This document shows positions 48,601 through 56,021 of a stretch of DNA of 64,000 nt, one piece after another. The stretch is from Mytilus galloprovincialis (lineage: Eukaryota > Mollusca > Bivalvia > Mytilida > Mytilidae). Numbering within the stretch: position 1 is the first letter of the stretch; each line of letters opens with the position of its first letter. A model generated the notes under the pieces. That model was given only the letters and a program-made list of their open reading frames with translations, had not been told where the DNA came from and did no database searches. A program made the translations under genes and the position numbers. Where the stretch lies: NCBI RefSeq assembly GCF_965363235.1, contig NC_134841.1, positions 60,471,078-60,535,077 on the forward strand. The letters run 5' to 3'.

Positions 48601-51600
48601 TAATTTATGTATGTAGAATGTGTTTAAATTACTACTCAACATATTATAATATTTTTTATACGCTCGTTTACGGAACATATTATGGTATACTGTTGTCCGT
48701 CTGTTGTCAACATGTCGGACATTAACTTAAAAACTCTTAAACCATTTGTATTAAACTTTGGGAAATTGTTTATATCTATTGACGTGAGCTCCCTTTTTTT
48801 TTTTTTTTTTTTTTTTTTATAAATTTTAGATTTTAAGTTTCTAGGTAATGGTTTTTTATTCAATAAAATTGGTGTTTTTTTTTCAGTTTTCTGATAATAT
48901 CTCAAAAATGCTTTCACAAAGCAAGGAATTTTGGTGAATTGTTTATATCTATTAAAATGAGGTAACTTTCAATTTTTATAAATTTTAGATTTTACGTTTC
49001 CGAGTTAATGGGTTTTATTAATTAAAAAAGGGTGATTTTCCAGTTTTCAGACATTAACACAAAAATGTTTTCAGCAGTTCTCATGAAACGTTGGTGTATT
49101 GTTTATATATATTGACTGAAGCTCCCTTTGTTGCTAATAAAAAAAGTGACCTAAACGAGTTTGAATATTTCTGACTTTTTCTAAATGACCATTTAATGAG
49201 GTGTGTGAATTTTTCTTAATAAAACTATGAGGCAAAGTGGTATATAGGGTAGAAAAATCAAAAGCACCAATTATAAGCATGCAATTTATCAAGTACTTCG
49301 AACGAATTTTGACACTCTAAAAGCAATTTATTCCACTATTTTCAAAGGCCTTATTTGAACAATTTTTTATCAGGTGAGGTTTTTGATTGTACCAAGTGTA
49401 CTAGTAAGTAGAATACATAGTTTAGTAGGGAAACAATGGCTTGAAACGAAATAAATCTTTGTTTGTAATGAGTTATGTGCAGCTTCGGACTCAAGTACAT
49501 GGTTGGAACTTTCATTGTACAATGCATTTGGTTCTGCTTTAAAAAGAATTACAGAGCTGAGTCTATGTACCATATTATATAAAAGGTTAAGTGGTTGTTA
49601 GGACCTAGTCCTTAATTGAGATCCTTGTCAGATATTCCTGGCCATATGTTTTCCTTTTTGTCATATTAAGAATTGTTTTAATTTAATATGTTCGTACAGA
49701 AAACAAGGAACATTATTCTCATACAAAAAATTAAGATAATTCTAAATACACATTCATAAAAAAAATAGAATTTATTACAAAGGATAATCATAAGATATAC
49801 TTGAATTGTCCTGGACCTCACTTCTGTGATGGGTATATGTTAATGGAATCCTTCTCTGAATACGGGACAAACATATTAGTAGTGGTAGACCCCAATGGCC
49901 AATGATCTTCAATTTATACCGAATATTGACTGTCAAAAAAAATGCTAACATTCCAATTTTCAATAACAGTTAACAGCAAATACATTATCACAATAACAGA
50001 TAACAAAAAAACTAAAAGCCCAATAACAGCTAACAAAAAATAAGACAATAACAGCTAACAGCAAATATATTTTCAAAATAACAGATAACAAAGAATTAAA
50101 TTGCCCCATAACAGCGTAACAGTTAAACCCCTTGCCCCCCCCCTCTGAAATTAATGCACATAAGTATATTTACTTTTCCATATATTGATCTCATTAATGA
50201 TTTTCATAGTTCCTTAATCAGTATTAAGTTTGATGTAAGTTTATCAGTAATTGATGATCTCTGTATATTATTTTTTTAAAGATATTTATAGTATAACTAA
50301 TCGCCGTATTTGAATATCAAAAATAAGACAACGCGTGACCGAACGACGCATGGATTAAACGAGTGCGCAGCACGAGTTTAATCTATAGCGGCGTTCGGTC
50401 ACAAGTTATCTTATTTTTGATATTCAAATACGGCGATTAGTTATGCTTTTTATTACATTGGCTAATGGCTTTTTTTATGGAATTAATGTAGAAAATGTAA
50501 GGAACTGTATGTTTTTCCTACGCATTCACAATTTGTTTTGATCCGACATTATCGACGTCTTGACAACGCCTATTGTTGTATGACGTCAGAGAGTGAAATA
50601 ACCACGTTTATTTCACATGTGAAATTATCGGTTTTTATCTAACTGGGAAATCAATGTAATTTATTGCAACCAATGTAATAAATGAACTTCCCTTTTACAG
50701 AAAACCTAATATTAGCCTCATGGTCATGGTTTCTTAATGAAAGCTCAGTTACCTTATTTCTGTTGCTAATAGTAATAGGTGAAGTACAGCTGGTCTTGTG
50801 AATCATTGGTAGATACAAATTTCCCTCGTACTAAATTTGACCCATATCCATGTTTTTTTTTTTATAAATGTTAAGATTTACAATAAAGCCTGTAATTCAG
50901 TGGTTGTCCCTTGGTGCTGTATGTCATATTTGTTTTTCATTCGTTATGTTGTACATTAATCAGGCTGTTATTTTTCTCTTTTGATTTGTTTTATATTTGT
51001 TATTTCTGGCCTTTCATAGCTGACTATTGGGTATGGGTTTGCTCATTGTTCAAGGTATTTAAGCGATTATAGTTGCTCTGTGTCAATTGGTCTTTTGTAA
51101 AGATTTGTCTTATTGGCGATCATACCACATCATCGTATCTTTAAAAAAGCAAAGACTAACAACAACAAACAACTCATGGTCTTGAAGTAACTATATCACA
51201 TCTTCCTATATCTATCTAGTAATAGTCTGTATAGTTTTTGTTTCTATTTTTGTGGTTTATAAAAAAATGTAAATGTTACTGTAAACCAATTTTTTTACAT
51301 GAGTGTTTTTAAAAATATAACTCTTTTCATGAATCTGTTGAATTTTTATATAAATACGTCAAAATAAATCCAAAATCACAAAAATAAATTGCTGCAAAGG
51401 TGGCTATGAAGGGTTTAATGCCAAATAAAATATCTGCAGAAATAAGTTAGTGTCAATAGTTGAAATTAGCAAATATAACTTCTTGGATGTTTAGTGTATA
51501 GTTATCTGCCTTTCAAGATTCAATAAAAAAAAAATAATCATAAAATGCATTTTACTTGATGTTTTCTAACATGTTTGAAACTTGTTAATTGGCTATAATA

Positions 51601-54600
51601 TTTTCATGCTTTTTGAGAATCATCCATTAATTGATAGATTTATTATTATGTGCAACATTAGGTAAACTAATGTTTCCAACTTAACAACAAACTGCAATTA
51701 GCTCTGATTTTATTTATTGAAATTAGGTTCAATTATACATTTACTTACACTTTTTGACTTTTTTTACTGGCATTTCAAGTGTCATGTATCCATACAAGAC
51801 AAACTATTCTTCCTGTTCTCATTTTTATATAACATAACACTTCTGTTCTGGAGAGGTTTGATGTAACATAGAAGAGGGTAGTAAAGGGTTATTTTCATGC
51901 AACATGGTTTGCCATTTTTATTTCATGTGCAGCCGTGAAAAAAGTTCGTTATTCACTGTGTTTCGTGAAATCGGTAAAAAGATCAATGTGCAAGACATTT
52001 TTAATTGTTCATAGTGAAATGGCTATTTTATTTTTTGTTCTTCCGTGTAGTTAACCCCCCTTTATACCCCTCATAGAAGTATGTTCGGTGCAGTTGTACG
52101 AAATTTTCAAATAACAATGTTGGAGTTGGATTATTAGATCATTATCAGATTTTTTTGGATAAATAATGATTTTTACACATTGCAAGGCATCTTTATTATG
52201 TTTTGGTTGATCTATCAGTGTAGTGCCAAACAGCATTACATTCAATGCTTATATTGAAAGGGGTCTTGGTGGTGATTGGTGTGTTTATTTGTTGATCCAT
52301 TTCTTTCCTTCTTTTGTTAGTTTTTTTTTTGTCTATTACCTCTTTTCTGTGGCAGATCCAGAAATTTTCCTATATCTGCCTCTGGTTTCTATGAGCAACT
52401 TTTGAAATATTTAGTAAAATTGCAGATTAATTTAAGTACAAATGTTTTTGGGCTGTTTTTATTTTTTTAATTTATGGAAATTATTTCTGAAACTTCCCAT
52501 AATCAAGCAATGACCTTGTCATATCTTCATTAGGTTACATGTATCTTGACTTCCCTTTCCCTATTGAATCCTTAGTAGCTTTTTGATGCGCATTTACGCT
52601 ACCCTTTAAAACCCATTGAATTACTTTTTGAAGTCGGGCTTTATTTGAAATATACAAATTATTCAGAAATATGGGTTCTGACTCCTTACAACAAAGTTGG
52701 TGGAGATATTATAAGATTTCATCATTCATTTTAGGTCCCCTTTAGACATACAAGCTCATCATATAAAAGTTCATACAATAAAATCAGTACAGAAAAAACC
52801 TTAACTCTTTGATAATATTATAATACGAACATAGCAGAATGAAAAACAAACAGTTTTTTCAATAAAACTCTGAGCAACTAAGTTTATTATAACTCTGATA
52901 AAGCATTTCAAAAGTACAACGAAATGAAAATTGTACTTTTCCTCCATTATTGTAGTTTATTTTCTAATAACGCAGTCTGATCATTTCCAGTAAGATGAAC
53001 TTTACATTTAAGCGCTACCTATGATTTTATAAACTATCCAGACAAAAGACACAAATTGCTATAAATGTTTGTAGTTTTTAGTACAAAATCATGTCTAAAA
53101 AGTATGGAAGCAGCTATCTATAGCTGTCACGTTGGATGCTGAGTTTTCTAAAAGTGATTTCTGATTTCCAATTAAAATTTATCACACAATTTTGATTATT
53201 TTAAGACTGAAGTCACAGTTCTTTTTCATGTCTAATAATTTATCAAAGATGTTCATTTTTTCATTTTGAAAAATGTTGTAAAAGTTTTTTTCAATTAAAG
53301 ATTCTATTGTGTTCAAGGATTTTTTTCCAGAATATATAAGAATAAAGAGATGTGGTATGATTTCTAACATGTCTAATGAGACAACTATTCACCAAAATTC
53401 AAATAAAGTGAATGTAAGCAATTATAGGCAACCATACAGCCTTTATTCAACAATGAGAAAAACACATACTATGCAGTAGGCTATAAGGTCTGGCCATAAA
53501 ATGTAAGGAACATGAGGAATAAGGTTGTCTTTGCCAGGAATAGATTTTCTTAGTTGCATAGAAACTTATACACATTGCTTATTGCCATATAACACAGATC
53601 AAGTTTAAAGTTGTGTGACTTCACGTTAACCATTCTGAAGTTATGACCCATAATGTATTAAAAAATTACTGATTTTTTTCTTTTCCTTTCTTAAACTTCA
53701 GTTTTTTCTCAACCAAATGTTATGAAATTTATACACAATACTTAGAGCCACAAAACTCAGAGCCACAAAACTCAAATTAGGGTTGAGAGCTGTGGTGTAA
53801 TGGTTAGTGCATCGGACTACTAACACAAAGGTTCCTGGTTCGATTCCCGACTGGGATGAAAATTTCAGGGACTTAATTTTCGGCTCGACCCCGACACTAT
53901 TTGCAAGTATGGTCTTGAGGAAACGATGACAGTCCGTCGGACGTGGACAATAAATGGCTGACCTGTGTTAAGAGAGAGCCATATCTCTTGCACGCTAAAG
54001 ACACCCTTGTAGATTTCGAAAAAAGAGCAGGCTAATGCCGCTACAAGGCAGCACTCGCACCTGCACAGTGGAAAGGGATTAATATAAGTTGCAAAACTTG
54101 TTTCCCAATCCACTATAAATAAATATGTTTAAACTAAACTAGGGTTGAATTTGGGTGGTGTCACGTTTACAATTCTTGAGTGATGCCTCTTTACAAAACA
54201 AAGTGCTGGTGGACAATATCTGAAGCCTGGTACCAAGGATTTGTTTAGTATGCCTGATATTCATATGATGAAGACATAATTTTCAATCAGTTTAATTGTA
54301 GTCCGGAGCTGGCATGTCAGTTAACTGCTAGTAGTCTGATGTTATTTATGTATTATTGTCATTTTGTTTATTTTCTTTCATTACATCTTCTGACATCAGA
54401 CTCTGACTTCTCTTGAACTGAATTTTAATGTGCGTATTGTTATGCGTTTACTTTTCTGCATTGGCTAGAGGTATAGGGGGAGGGTTGAGATCTCACAAAC
54501 ATGTTTAACGCCGCCGCATTTTTGCGCCTGTCCCAAGTTAGGAGCCTCTGGCCTTTGTTAGTCTTGTATTATTTAACTTTTAGTTTCTTGTGTACAATGT

Positions 54601-55172
54601 GGAGTTTAGTATGGTGTTCATTATCACTGAACCAGTATATATTTGTTTAGGGGCCAGCTGAAGGACGCCTCCAGGTGCGAGAATTTCTCGTTGCATGGAA
54701 GACCTGTTGGTGACCTTCTGCTGTTGTCTGCTCTATGGTCGGGTTGTTGTCTCTTTGGCACATTCCCCATTTCCATTCTCAATTTTATACAAATCCTTGC
54801 TGGTACCTATGGTGAAAATAGTGGATGATATAACAAGATATTTTGATATTCAGGTGTATAAGAAAACAATGACCATCATTTTTATTATGCTGTTTCGGAT
54901 GAAAACAAATCCTCTAATGATTATATGTTAAGCCATTTTTCTCAAAAAGATATATAAAAACCCATGCAGTCCAAACTGTCTTTAAAGTTTACTAAAATGA
55001 ACTATAATTCTCTTGATATTTGGACATTAACCTTATCTATGTGATCTTGTTCTATTACAGTTTTTAGAATTCAAGCCACATATTGTTTCGTTTGTACAAG
55101 TACGAGGGTCCATTCCAGTTTACTGGAGTCAGTCTGGATACAAGTACAGACCCCCTCCACGGCTAGACAAAG
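21580..55172 (+). CDS. INPP5F: INPP5F (Sac2) phosphoinositide 4-phosphatase, N-terminal nine exons
   Basis: Coding exons: 21580-21679, 29952-30032, 32133-32266, 34058-34189, 35291-35335, 37859-38050, 39531-39726, 41405-41472 and 55061-55172. They join in phase to 1060 nt, 353 residues plus one base, and follow the start of the Sac domain of INPP5F. Landmarks are DHYILQDG and LWCSR in exon 1, WNPVC and YGVIGKV in exon 2, LCRMHHFG in exon 4, DSFYFSETFDLTNS and RFFWNYHM in exon 6, ANYVETEQ in exon 8 and SFVQVRGSIPVYWSQ in exon 9. Sac2 removes the 4-phosphate from PI4P on endosomes. The active-site CX5R (MDCLDRTN) lies further on and is not in this window; after exon 9 at least 8.8 kb of intron follows. 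The start chosen is the only in-frame ATG matching the family N-terminus. Expected full length is about 1100 residues. Confidence 0.93.
21978..22616. mobile_element. hAT-like MITE with CARGGGTACTACTT ends
   Basis: CAAGGGTACTACTT at the left is inverted at the right as AAGTAGTACCCCTG. Flanking 9-mers ACTGTCAGT and ACTGACTGT are similar but not identical, perhaps a decayed target duplication. The interior repeats 'tacttgtataagtaa'-type motifs near both ends and has no transposase. INPP5F intron 1. Confidence 0.65.
22945..24985. repeat. Minisatellite, 60-bp unit, about 33 copies
   Basis: A 60-bp unit (core TTGATAATGATTATCTACC, then TTGATTGAGTATCTATCTTT) is repeated about 33 times with point changes and a few short indels. 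Because 60 is divisible by three, the minus strand stays open over long runs and reads as a 20-residue repeat (KDRYSI, VDNHYQLL). Variant units in 23.95-24.25 kb recur in the same order at 24.59-24.89 kb, showing a second-order duplication with an offset of 640 bp. INPP5F intron 1. Confidence 0.92.
24986..26152. other. INPP5F intron 1, no further feature seen
   Basis: AT-rich intron sequence between the minisatellite and the hAT remnant. No coding exon or repeat family is supported. Confidence 0.4.
26161..27550 (+). mobile_element. Decayed hAT transposon with CAGGCCTGGGG ends and 8-bp TSD
   Basis: Ends CAGGCCTGGGG (26161) and CCCCAGGCCTG (27550) are inverted, and ATTTCAAT flanks both sides (26153-26160, 27551-27558). 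The 8-bp duplication and ends identify a hAT element. Subterminal regions are packed with GTAATGTAATGCATTAC-type repeats, probable transposase-binding sites. A plus-strand remnant near 27120-27290 encodes the C-terminal hAT dimerisation domain (APVERLLSIAGKVYR) with an in-frame stop just before it. Most of the transposase is missing, so it is dead. Confidence 0.88.
27125..27292 (+). pseudogene. hAT transposase C-terminal remnant
   Basis: Read in one frame it gives KYLAISHT, a TAA, then APVERLLSIAGKVYRTDRC and a final TAA. This is the hAT dimerisation domain, whose first part is separated by a single stop codon. There is no zinc finger or catalytic core upstream in the element. Confidence 0.8.
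27757..27967. repeat. Family D inverted-repeat MITE
   Basis: TACTGTGGAATCATTATTAT at the left and the inverse ...AATGAATCCATAGTA at the right. Inner blocks 'accaattttcgtggatttcg' and 'ccacgaaaattggt' are inverted. INPP5F intron 1. Confidence 0.75.
27968..29951. other. INPP5F intron 1, 3' part
   Basis: Mostly AT-rich with homopolymers. A C-rich/G-rich pair of tracts (about 28977 and 29204-29262) may be the ends of another old inverted-repeat element, and a short (CAAA)n tract lies at 29776-29806. No exon is supported. Confidence 0.35.
29952..30032 (+). CDS. INPP5F: INPP5F exon 2
   Basis: Acceptor TATTCTTATAG, donor CCAG|GTAAGA. Encodes DLCSAWNPVCIGMVYGVIG, the conserved start of the Sac N-terminal fold. 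Phase 1 in and out. Confidence 0.9.
30033..31649. other. INPP5F intron 2, no feature seen
   Basis: AT-rich intron. Short C/G-rich fragments ('ggcagatccagaaattttc' at about 30049, and GGGGGTTGAAACCCCC near 31255) look like ends of old repeats but have no clear boundaries. Confidence 0.35.
31650..31815 (+). repeat. Family A dispersed repeat
   Basis: Begins AAGGAGATGTAATAAGATTGC and continues through 'ccaatgagacaagtaacc', 'gctgtatacaattatgggca' and 'taaaagacccagacatga'. Diverged copy in INPP5F intron 2. Confidence 0.6.
32133..32266 (+). CDS. INPP5F: INPP5F exon 3
   Basis: Acceptor TTATATTTTCAG, donor GAG|GTACAT. Encodes WSLLLIKQRAHVGRI and YKIHKIAVIPLS. Phase 1 in, phase 0 out. Confidence 0.9.
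32310..32504. mobile_element. Short TIR element, GAGGGGCCTGATGGG ends
   Basis: A 15-bp inverted end GAGGGGCCTGATGGG at 32310 is matched by CCCATCAGGCCCCTC ending at 32504. The 195-bp interior has no coding capacity. No clear target duplication. It starts only 43 bp after INPP5F exon 3. Confidence 0.65.
32667..32900 (+). repeat. Family A dispersed repeat
   Basis: Good copy: 'gatatgattgccaatgagac', 'aactctccacaagagacca', 'tttaggtcactgtacagcc', 'cagctataaaaggccccg' and 'acaaatcaaatgagaaaac', ending near an A-rich tract. Confidence 0.7.
33025..33265 (-). repeat. Family A dispersed repeat, reverse
   Basis: 'ggttgtcatctgtttatgtg' to 'ggatggagagttgtctcatt' and 'ggcactcatgccacgtcttc'. This is the reverse complement of the family A start as seen at 5660. 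The open frame here is part of the repeat. Confidence 0.7.
34058..34189 (+). CDS. INPP5F: INPP5F exon 4
   Basis: Acceptor TTGTATATGTAG, donor AAC|GTAAGA. Encodes LCRMHHFGIKKASLAEP and a Lys-rich linker. Phase 0 on both sides. Confidence 0.9.
34322..34573 (-). repeat. Family F MITE-like repeat (inverse copy at 55738)
   Basis: Starts AAGGTGGTACCTAACACTAT and ends GGTGTTCGGTACCCCCTT, so the ends are themselves roughly inverted. The block order is the reverse complement of 55738-56021. Shared motifs are 'gggagataactctgtt' and 'ttggtcaaactgctatat'. Confidence 0.65.
34650..34760 (+). repeat. Family E fragment
   Basis: Contains 'cttataaccataaaactcag' and 'atcaagtatga', shared with the tandem family E array at 38480-39480. 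Confidence 0.45.
35291..35335 (+). CDS. INPP5F: INPP5F exon 5 (45 nt)
   Basis: Acceptor TTCTTTTACAG, donor GAG|GTATGC. Encodes KESKDKDKFIKRIME, the Lys-rich helix that precedes LLKMF in the family. Phase 0 on both sides. Confidence 0.85.
36152..37342. mobile_element. 1.2-kb element with ends built of AAAGTGCGATGG repeats
   Basis: The left end TATGTAGGACTCTAAAGTGC is inverted at the right (...CACTTTACAGTCCTACATA). Each end holds about five to seven spaced copies of a 12-14 bp motif (CTAAAGTGCGATGG or variants) in opposite orientation. The middle 0.9 kb has no transposase frame. This is the layout of a non-autonomous DNA transposon with multiple transposase-binding sites. INPP5F intron 5. Confidence 0.75.
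37343..37858. other. INPP5F intron 5, 3' part
   Basis: Includes two near-identical short blocks (CTCCATAATGACGCCTTTTG at about 37400 and CTCCATAAGGACGCCTTTTG at about 37432). Otherwise AT-rich with no supported feature. Confidence 0.4.
37859..38050 (+). CDS. INPP5F: INPP5F exon 6
   Basis: Acceptor TTTGTTTTTCAG, donor GAG|GTAATA. Encodes ELVKMFNESDSFYFSE, FDLTNSI and the VDNRFFWNYHM block. Phase 0 on both sides. Confidence 0.95.
38480..39480 (+). repeat. Family E tandem array (about 170-bp unit) split by a family B insertion
   Basis: At least three diverged tandem units share 'gaaacttatacacaatgctc', 'acacagatcaagtttgaatt', 'ttggtggcgt', 'caagagttat' and 'aaaaattgctgaattttt'. The array is broken at about 39022 by a family B repeat (39026-39396) and resumes at 39397 with 'cttataaccacaaaacacag'. 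Fragments lie at 34650 and 53555. Confidence 0.75.
39026..39396 (+). repeat. Family B dispersed repeat, inserted in family E array
   Basis: AAAATTGAGAAAGGAAATGG start, then 'ggtcttcaatgtagcgag', 'ccttcagctggcccct', 'ggccagaggctcctgac' and 'gagatctcaaccctcc', ending near 'ttaaaatgcagttcag'. It is shorter at the 3' end than 8033-8650. Confidence 0.75.
39531..39726 (+). CDS. INPP5F: INPP5F exon 7
   Basis: Acceptor TCTTTCATATAG, donor CAG|GTTAGT. Encodes WSHWILPVIQGYVQIEHC, then a variable acidic segment and IGIISRRNRNRA. Phase 0 in, phase 1 out. Confidence 0.93.
40108..40312 (+). repeat. Family B dispersed repeat, partial
   Basis: 'aaaattgaggatggaaattc', 'aagaaacaacaacctgacc', 'ggtcttcaatatagcgag' and 'ccttcagctggcccct'. 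Ends near 'attatacacaagaaa'. INPP5F intron 7. Confidence 0.7.
41405..41472 (+). CDS. INPP5F: INPP5F exon 8
   Basis: Acceptor AATCATTATAG, donor CAG|GTCAGT. Encodes GTRSKKRGLED and ANYVETEQ. Phase 1 in, phase 0 out. The residues continue directly into exon 9, so no exon is missing from the 13.6-kb intron 8. Confidence 0.9.
41766..42060 (+). repeat. Family B dispersed repeat, internally deleted
   Basis: Starts AAAAGAGAATGGAAAAGGGG, with 'gggtctt' and 'gagatctcaaccctccctct' brought close together, then 'caagtgtcatgcca' and 'agaagaacatatcctgt' as in the 3' part of 8033-8650. The 126-residue open frame across it is accidental. Confidence 0.65.
42061..43706. other. INPP5F intron 8, 5' part
   Basis: AT-rich. 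From about 43526 to 43606 a unit of about 28-30 bp (ATGTACTAGACTAAGTGTAT) is repeated three times and runs into an (AT)n tract. No exon is supported. Confidence 0.45.
43707..44197. repeat. Left inverted pLTR of Penelope-like element
   Basis: Begins TATAACAAGTCAAAAAGGGT and ends AATTGAACGTGG. It lies downstream of the coding core when read on the minus strand. It contains a hammerhead-like segment at 43798-43772 on the minus strand (CCGAAGA, a GGATA/TATCC stem, GAAA). Confidence 0.85.
44338..45388 (-). pseudogene. Penelope-like polyprotein C-terminus: RT end and GIY-YIG endonuclease
   Basis: The minus-strand frame is open from about 45388 to the stop at 44338, about 350 codons. Its start has the RT C-terminal blocks KFTYEISDSKISFLDTTTS and STDLYCKPTDKHQYL. 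Then come a basic linker, a CxxC-type cluster (CKSC, CLTC) and a GIY-YIG domain (VVYLLQCRCGMQYVGETEQ, RMNGHRSD). No start codon or RT core is present, so the gene is truncated. Initiating it at an internal Leu codon would be a mistake; the frame simply runs in from the truncation point. Confidence 0.88.
45393..45884. repeat. Right inverted pLTR of Penelope-like element
   Basis: Inverse of 43707-44197, starting CCACGTTCAATTATTTTACC, only a few bases from where the coding frame is cut. The hammerhead-like segment here is on the plus strand at 45792-45817. Confidence 0.85.
45905..46160 (-). mobile_element. tRNA-derived SINE
   Basis: On the minus strand the 5' end (about 46155-46069) is tRNA-like, with A-box GTGGTCTAACGG and B-box GGTTCGAATCC, spaced as in a pol III promoter. 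The body continues to 'actggctcagacatatata' at 45905. Partial body copies lie just downstream (46318-46435 same strand, 46436-46525 opposite). Confidence 0.75.
46318..46525. repeat. Inverted pair of SINE 3' body fragments
   Basis: 46318-46425 repeats the 3' body of the SINE at 45905 ('ccagtgactactctacaaca', 'gtgatggtgatacaagg'). 46441-46525 is an inverted, diverged copy sharing 'aatgtattttcagccttgta'. Together they form an imperfect hairpin flanked by (AT)n. Confidence 0.6.
46526..48210. other. INPP5F intron 8, middle part
   Basis: A short tandem (TGACATGACGTCATACAGATTA, two to three diverged units) lies at 46669-46790. Otherwise AT-rich with no supported exon or family. Confidence 0.45.
48208..48238. 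repeat. (CTAT)n microsatellite
   Basis: About seven copies of a 4-bp unit, next to an A+T-rich stretch. Confidence 0.9.
48395..50150. mobile_element. Possible DNA element with GAGGGGG...CAAGGGG inverted ends
   Basis: The left end TGAAATGAGGGGGCAAGGGG and a near-inverse right end (CCCCTTGCCCCCCCCTCTGAAA) are 1.75 kb apart. Next to both ends are several copies of AACAGATAACA or AACAGCTAACA. The interior holds a long T run and diverged tandem blocks ('gtttatatctattga' three times in 48.76-49.12 kb) but no transposase. Superfamily unknown. Confidence 0.5.
50292..50446. repeat. Palindromic MITE, arms about 50-60 bp
   Basis: Left arm 'ataactaatcgccgtatttg' and its inverse at 50446. The arms continue through 'aatatcaaaaataaga' and 'gtgaccgaacg'. 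The loop holds GTGCGCAGCACGAG, unusually GC-rich for this region. Confidence 0.75.
50885..51140 (-). repeat. Family A-related repeat, reverse, long copy
   Basis: 'cctgtaattcagtggttgtc', 'atatttgtttttcattcg', 'ctttcatagctgactattgg' and 'ttggtcttttgtaaagattt', ending 'gcgatcataccacatcat'. It joins the segment at 17265 with the core of family A. Confidence 0.7.
51141..53339. other. INPP5F intron 8, 3' part
   Basis: AT-rich, no supported exon. A fragment at about 52351 ('gtggcagatccagaaattt') resembles 30049, suggesting a further low-copy repeat. Confidence 0.35.
53340..53500 (+). repeat. Family A dispersed repeat
   Basis: 'aaagagatgtggtatgattt', 'ctaatgagacaactattcac', 'ttataggcaaccatacagcc' and 'caacaatgagaaaa'. 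Diverged copy. Confidence 0.6.
53555..54210 (+). repeat. Family E fragment split by a SINE
   Basis: Family E units ('gaaacttatacacattgctt', 'aacacagatcaagttt') run to 53786 and resume at 54140 with 'agggttgaatttgggtggtgtc'. The SINE at 53787-54139 interrupts them with a target duplication. Confidence 0.65.
53787..54139 (+). mobile_element. tRNA-derived SINE, 353 bp, full-length with TSD
   Basis: The tRNA-like head has A-box TGGTGTAATGGTTAGTGC and B-box GGTTCGATTCC, followed by a conserved-looking body ('ggctcgaccccgacact', 'cgtggacaataaatggctga', 'aatgccgctacaaggcag') and an A/T-rich tail. TAGGGTTGA flanks both ends (53778-53786 and 54140-54148). It is inserted within a family E repeat in INPP5F intron 8. 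Confidence 0.88.
54240..54790 (-). repeat. Family B dispersed repeat, reverse, near full length
   Basis: Reverse complement of the 8033-8650 copy: 'tccggagctggcatgtcagt', 'gagatctcacaaacatg', 'aggagcctctggcctttgtt' and 'ctatggtcgggttgttgtct', ending 'ccatttccattctcaatttt'. Confidence 0.8.
55061..55172 (+). CDS. INPP5F: INPP5F exon 9 (last in window)
   Basis: Acceptor GTTCTATTACAG, donor AAAG|GTAGGA. Encodes FLEFKPHIVSFVQVRGSIP, VYWSQSGYKYRPPPRLDK. Ends in phase 1; the next exon is outside the window. Confidence 0.95.
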
Positions 55173-55737
55173 GTAGGATTTGATGTACTATTAGATGATA
55201 CTGTAGAGTTAAATCAATTTGACAGATCCTTTGTAGGTGTATAGTTCATTGTCTAATTTTGACATGTAACAAGCTTTAGATTAGAAATATGCAGAAAATA
55301 TTTAATGAATTTATAGAATATATACAGTATAAACATAGTGACAGAAATTTACCAAATATTAGACTTCAAAGCCAACTGTACAAATAAACAATTTACCTAG
55401 TCAGTATGAAATGCAAATGGAGGAAGCACTTAAGTAATTTATATCTTTTTTTAACATGAAACAGTGTGAATAATGCTTTGTATTTCTATTAACACTACAG
55501 TATCATTTATTTCAAGCAAGTTTGAAGAATTTCTTTGTAGTAAAGAGTGGAATACAAGAAAATATATTGTATTTGTTCCAACATAAAAGAGATAGGTTTG
55601 ATATATATTCATTACACATGGTTTATATTATTACATCTTTTGAAAAAATTTGATTTATTTTTCTTGGAAACAATTTGATTCAATTTAGCAATTTTTGTGT
55701 ATAGTGTTCACAAAGAAATTCTTCATTTTCATAGAAC

Positions 55738-56021
55738 TTAAGGTGGTATCCAACACTTTCACTAAAATTAATTTGGCTCTTTTAATTTCTATAAAATTTT
55801 GTCAAAGTATTTACTTTGAGACTTTAATAAAAATATAAAAATTTAAAAAGTTTTGAACCAACCGTTTTGTCAGAAAAAATACACTGGTTATATAGCAATT
55901 TGACAAACACCAATTTTGATCATTGAGAAGCTTAAAATTCCTTTTACAACACAATGTAATTAAAATGTTTAGCTGACTTTACAGAGTTATCTCCCTGTAG
56001 TGTTAGGTACACCCTTAATGT
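55738..56021 (+). repeat. Family F MITE-like repeat (inverse of 34322)
   Basis: Starts TAAGGTGGTATCCAACACTT, and 'gagttatctccctgtagtgt' lies near its right end, followed by 'aggtacaccctta'. The ends are roughly inverted. Confidence 0.65.
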
